A stretch of DNA of 61,260 bases from Ectocarpus siliculosus (Eukaryota; Sar; Phaeophyceae; Ectocarpales; Ectocarpaceae), in NCBI GenBank assembly GCA_000310025.1, contig FN649753.1:687299-748558 (forward strand). The letters run 5' to 3'. Made by a program: the position numbers and the translations under genes. The notes under the pieces are model-generated. The model worked only from the letters and a program-made list of their open reading frames with translations. It did no database searches and was not told where the DNA came from. Positions 47,377 to 61,260 of the stretch are shown here, piece by piece (position 1 is the stretch's first letter; each line of letters begins with the position of its first letter).

Positions 47377-47592
47377 GTCGTCGTAGACTAACTATGTACG
47401 TACGAAAATATTGCGACGACAAGGGGCGACACTGAGACAACCCGCCTACATAGGTAGATGTTTGGTTCGTCGTATTGGCTTTGGATTTCAATCCCGCGAT
47501 TCAACAAAGAATACGTCAGCTCCGGAGTGGGAGAACTACCGGCGGTATCACCAGCTCAAGACAGTTCACGTTCTCTCACGAACAACCCCCCC

Positions 47593-47953
47593 TATTAGAT
47601 ATATTGGGGGTACTCGTAGCATAGTATGACGGTTGAGATGTTCGGTACGTACGTACGAAAGTAACAGTGATGAGATGCGGAGGGATAGGAACTTTCTACA
47701 TATATTCCTTGGTTGCGAGAGGTATTTGGTGGAGATTCAGAGAGATTCGTTGAGTGACAAAGAGTGAAGGCGTGCCCAGATACCGTGAAGGTTTGACGAG
47801 CACTGGCACGCCCCCGATGAATACAATACTTTCCAATACTTTCCAATCCTTTTCGTTACGTTTTCTACATGTTTCTACCCTTCCACGCCCCGCCATGAGC
47901 CACCCGCTTTGAGCTCCAAGCACAAAGAACCGAGCCACCCGAATTATCGATCA
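47593..47953 (+). repeat. LTR copy 1
   Basis: 361 bp, starts TATTAGATATATTGGGGG and ends TTATCGATCA. The antisense 80- and 83-codon open frames inside are identical in all three copies and have no known homologue. Confidence 0.8.
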
Positions 47954-48040
47954 CGCTAGCGTATGACACGTCGTCTACGAGATTCGCGGTAGAGCTTGGT
48001 TTAGGAGCATCGCTTTGCGGCGATCAAGAGCAGGGTCACG

Positions 48041-48415
48041 ATGGCCACCAGGCGCGAAGATGAATCCCGCCCAGCAGCAGAAGCCCGCCAAGCAGCGGAG
48101 GACGCCAGGATCGAAGAACTGGTCAACGAGAGAGTAGCAGCTCGGATGGAGCAGCTGATGGAGGAGAAACTGGCCAAGAAGATGGCCGAGATGGAGGTGC
48201 GGCATCGAGCCGAGCAGCAGCGGGGAGGAAATGAGGAACAAGAGGCAGCACACCAGCAAGATTCTGGGCGCCCAACACCCAACCCCTCCGCAGACGAGCT
48301 GGCCGACGCGATTGCGACTGCCATGGCCGGTCGCCTCCAAACCTCAGGGGATATCGGTGCAGTGTCTCACCCCGCTACCCTCCGTATGACTGAGAGTAGA
48401 CGAATTGAGCTTTGA
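48041..48415 (+). CDS. gag-like protein of the LTR element
   Basis: 124 codons from an ATG shortly after the 5' LTR. The product is highly charged and helical (AAEARQAAEDARIEELVNER, then MEEKLAKKMAEMEVRHR), a coiled-coil start typical of capsid genes of plant and algal LTR elements. It stops at the beginning of the minisatellite. No zinc knuckle is present, so the capsid is incomplete. Confidence 0.55.
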   Translation: MATRREDESRPAAEARQAAEDARIEELVNERVAARMEQLMEEKLAKKMAEMEVRHRAEQQRGGNEEQEAAHQQDSGRPTPNPSADELADAIATAMAGRLQTSGDIGAVSHPATLRMTESRRIEL

Positions 48416-48420
48416 GAATT

Positions 48421-48810
48421 TTCTGCCCGCCAAGCAGCGGAAGCCCGCCAAGTAGCGGAGGATATTGTTTTTGTTGTCTTGAGATTTTTCTGCCCGCCAA
48501 GCAGCGGAAGCCCGCCAAGTAGCGGAGGATATTGTTTTTGTTGTTTTGAGATTTTTCTGCCCGCCAAGCAGCGGAAGCCCGCCAAGTAGCGGAGGATATT
48601 GTTTTTGTTGTTTTGAGATTTTTCTGCCCGCCAAGCAGCGGAAGCCCGCCAAGTAGCGGAGGATATTGGTTTTTTGTTTGTTTTGAGAATTTTCTGCCCG
48701 CCAAGCAGCGGAAGCCCGCCAAGTAGCGGAGGATATTGGTTTTTGTTTGTTTTGAGAATTTTCTGCCCGCCCAGCAGCGGAAGCCCGCCAAGTAGCGGAG
48801 GACACCAGGC
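48421..48810. repeat. minisatellite, 67-70 bp unit, six copies
   Basis: Units start CTGCCCGCC at 48423, 48490, 48557, 48624, 48694 and 48763. Each contains two GCCCGCCAAG-AGCGGA blocks plus a T-rich spacer. The blocks match the gag coding bases at 48067-48110; the last copy also keeps ACCAGGCGCGAAGAT from the gag start. Confidence 0.9.
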
Positions 48811-49015
48811 GCGAAGATATTGGTTTTTGTTTGTTTGGAGAATTTTCTTGCTTGTTTTGGAGAGATGGTAAAGAGGAATTTGGTTTAATGGTTTGTTTTG
48901 TTTTGAAGTAAGCAGGACTGCTGACAAGGCGTGCCTTCGTGGTACGGTCGACTAGGGGTCAATTTGGTTTTTCTCGATGAAGACAGATGACGATGCATAC
49001 ATGAGTAGGGGGGCT

Positions 49016-49376
49016 TATTAGATATATTGGGGGTACTCGTAGCATAGTATGACGGTTGAGATGTTCGGTACGTACGTACGAAAGTAACAGTGATGAGATG
49101 CGGAGGGATAGGAACTTTCTACATATATTCCTTGGTTGCGAGAGGTATTTGGTGGAGATTCAGAGAGATTCGTTGAGTGACAAAGAGTGAAGGCGTGCCC
49201 AGATACCGTGAAGGTTTGACGAGCACTGGCACGCCCCCGATGAATACAATACTTTCCAATACTTTCCAATCCTTTTCGTTACGTTTTCTACATGTTTCTA
49301 CCCTTCCACGCCCCGCCATGAGCCACCCGCTTTGAGCTCCAAGCACAAAGAACCGAGCCACCCGAATTATCGATCA
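49016..49376 (+). repeat. LTR copy 2 (shared)
   Basis: Preceded by the polypurine tract of the first unit and followed by the same internal start as copy 1, so it acts as 3' LTR of one unit and 5' LTR of the next. Confidence 0.8.
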
Positions 49377-49415
49377 CGCTAGCGTATGACACGTCGTCTA
49401 CGAGATTCGCGGTAG

Positions 49416-49515
49416 NNNNNNNNNNNNNNNNNNNNNNNNNNNNNNNNNNNNNNNNNNNNNNNNNNNNNNNNNNNNNNNNNNNNNNNNNNNNNNNNNNNNN
49501 NNNNNNNNNNNNNNN
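49416..49515. other. scaffold gap (100 N)
   Basis: Placeholder gap in the second internal region. The missing part should hold a second gag frame and part of the minisatellite, or the repeat unit may be an assembly duplication. Confidence 0.99.
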
Positions 49516-49813
49516 CGGAAGCCCGCCAAGTAGCGGAGGATATTTGTTTTTGTTTGTTTTGAGAATTTTCTGCCCGCCCAGCAGCGGAAGCCCGCCAAGT
49601 AGCGGAGGACACCAGGCGCGAAGATATTGGTTTTTGTTTGTTTGGAGAATTTTCTTGCTTGTTTTGGAGAGATGGTAAAGAGGAATTTGGTTTAATGGTT
49701 TGTTTTGTTTTGAAGTAAGCAGGACTGCTGACAAGGCGTGCCTTCGTGGTACGGTCGACTAGGGGTCAATTTGGTTTTTCTCGGAGCATGACGATGCATA
49801 CGAGTAGGGGGGC

Positions 49814-50174
49814 TATTAGATATATTGGGGGTACTCGTAGCATAGTATGACGGTTGAGATGTTCGGTACGTACGTACGAAAGTAACAGTGATGAGATGCG
49901 GAGGGATAGGAACTTTCTACATATATTCCTTGGTTGCGAGAGGTATTTGGTGGAGATTCAGAGAGATTCGTTGAGTGACAAAGAGTGAAGGCGTGCCCAG
50001 ATACCGTGAAGGTTTGACGAGCACTGGCACGCCCCCGATGAATACAATACTTTCCAATACTTTCCAATCCTTTTCGTTACGTTTTCTACATGTTTCTACC
50101 CTTCCACGCCCCGCCATGAGCCACCCGCTTTGAGCTCCAAGCACAAAGAACCGAGCCACCCGAATTATCGATCA
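49814..50174 (+). repeat. LTR copy 3
   Basis: 361 bp, preceded by GAGTAGGGGGG and followed by a run of C instead of internal sequence, marking the outer 3' end. Confidence 0.8.
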
Positions 50175-50228
50175 CCCCCCCCCTCCCTCTCGTCCTGAAA
50201 CCGAACACTTGTATTGTGAAGGCTCGAC

Positions 50229-50336
50229 ATGGCGTTGATCGGAGACGTCCCACCGCCGGCGGCATCAGCAGCAGCATTGGCCAGTGAGGTACAGGACTTT
50301 GAGGCTTCCTCGAAAGACAAACAAGATGCCGAGGAG
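50229..50336 (+). CDS. candidate first exon, unknown protein
   Basis: An ATG opens 36 codons (ALIGDVPPPAASAAALASEV, then a polar end) to a donor (GAG|GTATAC) in phase 0. The GC-rich coding-like composition stops sharply there. No following exon could be identified; the LTR element lies immediately upstream. Confidence 0.3.
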
Positions 50337-52127
50337 GTATACCTGTGTTTGTGTTGTTTGAAGATTGGCTTCGAATAGAATAGTTCGTTTTTTTTTGCTG
50401 CCGAAAGGGGTTCGTTCCTGAAGTCACACCCTACCCCCTTAGCACATGGCATTGTTTCCTACCGGAAAGTTTTATCCGGGTTATTTTCAGCGAGATATGT
50501 CTGTATATTTTTGCCGAATGAATGAATTGAATGTGATATATCGGTGCTACACTGCTAAGCTATATTGTGCGTTGAACACTGGCGAATAATTTTCACGGGC
50601 GTGGGGGGGGGGGGGAAGTAGTCGTGTTGCTATTGTTACGTTAGTTGTTGTGGGGTGCGGCCACCTGGTGTCCTTACTTGGGTTTTCCCACTTAGACGTT
50701 TCATAGTTTTGCTGTTCAAGTCCGTCCTCTATATTCCTCCGCCCGTCATAGGAACGAATATGAAATCCACCTTCCCGTGGTATTTTACTTGTTATTTACT
50801 CTGCTGCTTTTTGGATTCTGCCCGTCCATCTTTTCTCTTAAGTTTAGGAAGCACTTGTCTCGTCAATTTCTTCTGAATATGTCAAGTATGTTACCGTGTT
50901 TGGGTTCGTTGTGCGGAGTCTGAGCGCGAAGTGGATGGTCTTGGTTTTGGTTTTTTTTGGATAGTTAGTTTGCTTGATGTCCTTTTGGCGCGAAGAATGC
51001 TACATAGATCAGAGCTCCACGGTTTTAACTGGTGTTGTGGAGATGTGTTCCGAACAATAAAGTATGGTTCGAAATTGCTACATTTTTTTTTTCACTTCAA
51101 ATCAGTTCTCACAGCACTTTTTGTGCCGTTTACTCCACGGGTGGCTACGCAGGAGGTTAAATTATAGCCATGCTCCAGAGAAAGTATCACGAGTGGGGGG
51201 ATAATAGCGGGGCAGCGCAAGAGGAACGTAATTTGAGAAGACCGAGTGTTTACCATGCATGACCCCGTGGCATATGCGGACTAACGAAGGTCGCACAAGT
51301 TCCTCCCCTCCTCGGGACAGATCTTCAATACATATACTTCTATATATATACCTTCCACGACGATACGATGCGAATATCAGAGGACAGATAGCAATCTCTT
51401 ATTGTAAGGCTCTCGACCAAATGATGAATCGAACGCCGCCATTTCTTCTGCACCTTCACTGTGTTTCTGCTTTTTAGTGCTCGAGCGTCCGAAATCGGTC
51501 CATGTGGGGTGTAAAATGTTATGCGATCAACTGGTTCGTGGACTAGGTTGTGAAACACTAGGTGGCCAGCCTGCGCGCCCGCCGCAAGTTACCCCCGTGT
51601 TCGTAATGCGCTTCCTGGATAACGGGCAGATACCTGCGGGGGATATGGTCATGAAATATATTCTGTGTTCCTGTGGGAATCACTCTTACCCTACAGGCCC
51701 TTCGGCCACTTCGGTAGAGGAAGAGTACGCTGAACGTGACTACATGTATCCCAGTCCACAGTAGAGGACATTTGCCCGATTTGCGTAGTTATGTAGTAAG
51801 TACGAAAATACTCAACCAAGGCAAACATCATTTCAACTATCTATGCTTAGCTAAACTACAGGGTGGATGCGAATTTGATGTTGTGGAACAGAGCACAATA
51901 TTTTTTGTGCCGGAGAAGAGTGAGTCTTTTGCACGCGTGCAGCTTCTGTGCGGACAGTCCCAGACCTGGGTGCAGATGCAAGGCTATATCCGCACCTGAG
52001 CCGTGTCTTTTCCAGCCACCCAATCAAATGCCCCATCGATTCTCGAAGGGTCCTTTGATACGGCTCATAGACAACAACTGGCAGAATTTCCCCGACACTA
52101 TCGGAAGCACACGCGAAGAACTCGGTC

Positions 52128-52212
52128 AAACAACTGCGGCTGACTGAGTGGTTCAGCACGCAACCTCGTGACATTCTGACGTTTTGCGGGTGTTCGAATC
52201 TCGGTGCCGTCA
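52128..52212 (+). repeat. tRNA-like SINE head
   Basis: A-box TGACTGAGTGGTTCAGC and B-box GTGTTCGAATCTC with tRNA-like spacing. A five-pair partial acceptor stem (GCGGC with GCCGT) is visible. The anticodon arm does not fold cleanly. Confidence 0.45.
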
Positions 52213-52914
52213 CTCACTCACGCCGACTTAGATATTTTGTCACTCTCTCAGTAAGCCCAAACAAACAAGAGGGACGGCGGCAGTGGCAGTGTGTGAAAAA
52301 ACAACAAATGACTTCAAGATCGACGAGTGAAATGAACGGCTGTGAATCATTCTCGCGGAAAAGATCAAGGGAAGCACCGACCGCAGCGGGAAGGCGGAGT
52401 AATTAACTCCTCCTCCTGTGGGACCTTGCTCCTGCCCGTTTGATCACGCTTGGTGCGTTCAGAATTGTATCGAAAAGGGGTAAGAACAGAGCCGACGTCC
52501 AAATGAAATCGGATGTCCAATAGCATTATATCACAACTCTATATATCTTATCTACCACACTCCATCGGCATGTGTGTGTGATTTGCGTCCTATTTATGAT
52601 GGCGACGGTCCCCCCATTTTTCATGGTGCGACGTGAAAGTAGAGCACTACACTCTTCAGTGTTTTTTTGTACAACTACAACAACCCAGGTTCACACAGAA
52701 GGAGAGTTTTTTTCATATTTATTATTTTTTTCGTGCCGCACCTTCCTCCTGCGGTGCGTGCTGAATTTTATTCTTATCGCGAGAAGGGTCCAGCGTTCCC
52801 TTTCCCTCGTCAACGGTGCTAATGTAACGTCGTAGTTTGGCGCTCAAGCAATTGTACTCACCGGAGCTTTTCCAGCTATTTTTCGTTTTCACCCGCCAAA
52901 AAGTGAAGTAAATT

Positions 52915-53005
52915 TTACACCCCATGGGGAGTCGAACACACGACCTCACTCTGCGACTAGCTGTTTCGAGGTTAACACTAGACCACCGGGTCGATCGGCA
53001 TACGT
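52915..53005 (-). repeat. tRNA-like SINE head
   Basis: On the minus strand, GGTGGTCTAGTGTTAACCTC (D-arm/A-box) is followed by GTGTGTTCGACTCCCCAT (T-arm/B-box). The stems are incomplete, so a decayed tRNA-derived SINE is more likely than a gene. Confidence 0.45.
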
Positions 53006-53559
53006 AGACGATACAACAAGGTCGACAGACCTCCAAACTGCACTGCTGCTGATTGTAACCGCGAAGTCACCAACAAAGTGAGAGGGCCCTTTGAAAGTGA
53101 GAGAAAGCCGACGGACGGAGTCTCGAAAAGCTTCTGAATGCGTATCTGTCGGTCGCTCTGTAGCCTGGTGGTTTGGATCGCAACCTCGGATAATCCGCGC
53201 AGCGGCTCTACTCATGTCGGGAATGAATTCAGACCAATCAATGTGAATCGAGGGTTTTGGCGCACGCCACGCCAGGTGGTAGAAATCGGTGTTCGTTAGG
53301 CTAAGCAGGAGGGGAGACGGATGCTGAGATTTTGTCTGTCTCGTGATCAACTGACTGATCTCATGTGCCCCAGAGGATATTTGGTCTGTGGCGGGCCGCA
53401 TATAACACAAACTATTTTCGACGAAAAGACACAGGAGGATCGAGTGCCGTACGTGTAAAATGCGTACGTTGAAGCGTCGGTCTGATCATGAGGAAGCAGC
53501 ACTGAAGAAACCAAGAAAAAAGGGAAAATGAAAGCTCGAACTCCGCGGAGAGTCCCACA

Positions 53560-56025
53560 CTAAACCCAGTAAAAATAATGGACGAGCTTCGCCCGACCCA
53601 AAAAAGCCACGGTGACTTCTTACGATCGGACCGATACCGCAAGAACAGGCCTTTGGGGACGCACAAAAAAAAAAAAAGTCACATTGAAAACAGGTTCACC
53701 GACAACGACAACGACGGCAACACCGCCAGCTCCCACAACCCTGTCTGCAGACCTTACGTCTTCGATGGGCGACGGGCGACACGACAAACCGCCCACTCTC
53801 GACGGAATGCGGTCTTCGACAACAGCGTCCCAACCCAATCAAAGTCCTGAAGCTGTTGTGGTCTAAACAGACATGAAACACACAAACGACCACATGCACA
53901 CAGGACACGCACACGCCCTGTGCCGGAAGAGCCTGCTGACTAGAAAGCGTGTTCGTGTATTCTTACATGCCACTGCCAAAAAACAAGGTCGACGTCCGTT
54001 CATTATTGAGCCAAATAAAACAGCGTGGTCGACACAAGAGCATCGAAACACGCACACCAAGCACACACACACATTTCTCAGGCGGTCGATGCCAATCCGA
54101 GACAGCATACACACAGACATCGACCGCGACGAGTTTACACCTCATCACTCACCGCCCCCGAAATGAACGGCAAGACCGCTAGGACCCATGACCAGACAAG
54201 ACGGGAGCTTCGCGCTCTCCGAACTGCTCCGGCGACCATGAACCAAAAAAAACGCCTACTCGCTCCCCCCCCCTGGGTCTCGGTTGCCCGTCGAGAAGCA
54301 ACGCAAACGCGTGTCAGGGGCGCAACAAAAAAAAAGGAAGCCGACAGAAACAAGACCCGAACACCAGAGGTGCTGCCACATCTCGGTAAAAGACTACTAC
54401 AAAACGAGTACAGACACGACATCGAGCAACACGCGGAACGAGCACAGACCGCACCGACGCAGCAATCACATCGTCTCTGCGCAACAGGTGCCGCCACATC
54501 CTTGCCCTTGCGATACCTCCAGAGATCTATCGAAACGCACAGCAGCGGATCCCACTCGAACTTGGCTCTCCTGCACCCCACCCCCCCCGGCGTTGTGCTC
54601 ATCTCGCGTTGTGGTAGGTTAGGGCCCACGGCACCACCCACCTAGGTACATTTTGCGACGTTTACCTGAGCAGGAACCTCGCAATGCCCCCGCCCCCCCC
54701 CCTCCTCCCCGTCGCGTGCGCGCCTACGACTGGCCGAGGAGCTACAGAAGATGCTCGCCGCGAAACCCTGACCACCCGGCCACGACACACAAAACAAATA
54801 TGTTTCTATAGCCCAAGTTGGCTCCAGTGGCTCCCTTTATTACATGGTCCTCTCGTTCACATCGCTTTATTTAGTTCCCGCCCGGCCTCAGTGAAGGGGG
54901 GACGCAGAATCGCAATGATGCGGGTGCGGTAATGACATGAAAGCATCCAATACAACAGAGGTTGTCGCTCGGCTTCACGGAATGCTGCCAATGCTCTGGA
55001 GGATGGCGAAAAACACAGCGGGTCTGGCCCACACGCTTAGCTACGCCTAGCCGAGAGCCAACGCTACGCGCTCGCGACGGCTGCAGCGTTCGCGACCATG
55101 TCAATAGAGCTGCTTCTGCTGCTTCCATTGTCTTCGACGCCATCCGTAGCCGACACCTGCCGCTCATGTCCCGCCTGCTGTGAACGCTCCGCCTCCTTCT
55201 CCAGCCTACGTTGCTCGTTGACCCATTTGTTCTGGAAGAGCGAGCGTGCAGCAAGCGTCAAGAGCCAAGGTGATAAGACGATGCGCGTGGACCGGAAGCT
55301 TAGGCTAGCGACAACTAGACTTGAACGATTGATGAGACGATGTGCGGGGGCCGAGAAGCTTAGGCTAGCGACAACTTTTATAGATCTTTTGTCTTTTGTC
55401 GAAAAGCGAGGCAAACCAGAACGAACCACTACTCCCCCTCCTGGTGCCACGAAATGACTCGAGACGCACGCAACGCCGCACCAACAGCAACCAGAGACCA
55501 ACAACCAGCGGCAACATAAAAACCACAGCCACGCCATGGTACACGCCCGCTCCGTCAAGCGTACATCGAAAACGGTGAACGAGCCATACACTCTCCTTCC
55601 TCCCTCCCTTCAACAGCCTCAACAAACTACCGATACTGCAGCGATCGAGATGTCCAGCCCCACTTAGAGCAACCGTTACACAATTGACAAGAAGACAAAA
55701 AAAAAAGGATGGCGACGTCACATCACCGATCAAAATAATCAGACTAAAAGCAAGGGCGATCGTTATACAAAATGACAAACACACGAAAAAAAAAAAACGG
55801 TGACGTCACATCCCACCACCACCTGCCATGCTGCTGAGTCGGCCCCCGCCGCTAGGCGGAACAAATCCGACGTCAGCCCAACCGAGAGCGATGGGATGTT
55901 GTGGATGTTGTGTTTACATCAAAAACCGTTCCGATACCTCTGTACATCGAACGGTAACTCTCTGTCCACACCGATGGTGTGAAAAATGACAAACAAACAC
56001 ACACAAAAACAACACGATGGTGACG
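53560..56025 (-). other. probable long 3' flank of the DGD gene
   Basis: The plus strand is A/C-rich and T-poor throughout, the complement of the G/T bias seen after and between exons of the other genes. This suggests a 3' untranslated region or downstream transcript of the minus-strand DGD gene of up to 2.4 kb. Open frames on both strands have no family resemblance. Confidence 0.4.
55685..55870 (-). repeat. tandem partial copies of the DGD 3' end
   Basis: 55806-55868 repeats the last coding bases of DGD (56026-56090), still readable as DLFRLAAGADSAAWQ, but the stop is lost. The adjoining GGTGACGTCACATC block is repeated near 55799, 56020 and, as GGCGACGTCACATC, near 55710, with A-rich spacers. 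Confidence 0.8.
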
Positions 56026-61178
<5,153 letters not shown>

Positions 61179-61260
61179 CTGGGGATTGATTTCATTGTTG
61201 CGCTGTTGTGACACGCCCGCTGCCATCGTTCTGTTCTTTTGATTCGGCACGAGGGGGGGG

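Larger units (their letters stand above)
47593..50174 (+). mobile_element. tandem gag-only LTR retrotransposon
   Basis: Arrangement: LTR, internal region, LTR, internal region (with gap), LTR. The three LTRs are each 361 bp, and their open frames translate identically. A purine run (GAGTAGGGGGG) precedes the second and third LTR, as a polypurine tract should. CCCCC flanks the outer ends, compatible with a 5-bp target duplication inside a C-run. The complete internal region (47954-49015) has a short gag-like frame and a minisatellite but no protease, integrase or reverse transcriptase, so the element would depend on another element. LTR ends are TA...CA instead of TG...CA. A TGGTTTAGGAGC motif at 47997 weakly recalls an initiator-Met primer site but lies 43 bases inside. 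Confidence 0.75.
50340..53560. other. no supported gene
   Basis: T-rich to mixed DNA without a recognisable product. It holds two tRNA-like heads (52128-52212 plus, 52915-53005 minus). Confidence 0.45.

Noticed and set aside
47696-50159. Identical 80- and 83-codon minus-strand frames occurring three times
   Set aside because: They lie inside the LTRs, so the repetition reflects the element, not a gene family.
53873-54645. Overlapping open frames on both strands as genes
   Set aside because: They are explained by the T-poor plus strand, which lowers stop frequency; no domain or splice context.

Overview
The window looks like nuclear DNA from a photosynthetic eukaryote, most probably a brown alga (Ectocarpus-like stramenopile). 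It has long GT-AG introns rich in G/T on the coding strand, long strand-asymmetric 3' flanks, very many CTG/CT/CA microsatellites, a plastid galactolipid gene and a mannitol-1-phosphate dehydrogenase, an enzyme central to brown-algal carbon storage. No bacterial, organellar or viral gene block was seen. Two 100-base N runs (10546-10645 and 49416-49515) mark scaffold gaps. Three conserved multi-exon genes could be rebuilt by following splice phases: the 3' half of mannitol-1-phosphate 5-dehydrogenase (plus strand, 752-4456); a TopBP1/Dpb11-type scaffold with five BRCT domains (plus strand, 16411-27780, 11 exons, at least 1801 residues); and digalactosyldiacylglycerol synthase (minus strand, 61178-56026, seven exons, 5' end outside the window). 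Their roles (storage carbohydrate, replication checkpoint, thylakoid lipid) are unrelated, so this is an ordinary eukaryotic neighbourhood and not an operon-like system. 

Between 4.6 and 10.9 kb lies a minus-strand, low-complexity open frame carrying the C-terminal part of a Ty1/copia integrase, convergent with the dehydrogenase gene, followed by a Lys/Ala-rich plus-strand gene fragment with a duplicated exon start. From 28 to 56 kb the DNA is gene-poor: palindromes, tRNA-like (SINE-type) heads, a short interstitial TTAGGG stretch, two predicted single-anchor membrane proteins (34.4-35.6 and 46.1-47.1 kb), and a very young gag-only LTR retrotransposon in tandem form (three LTRs of 361 bp, 47593-50174). 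The most interesting signals are: a MITE family of about 200 bp with about 55-bp terminal inverted repeats, present five times in introns and flanks; a DGD intron built from tandem copies of the preceding exon end with its splice donor; GC-AG introns in two genes; and a minisatellite that one open frame reads in two different frames.
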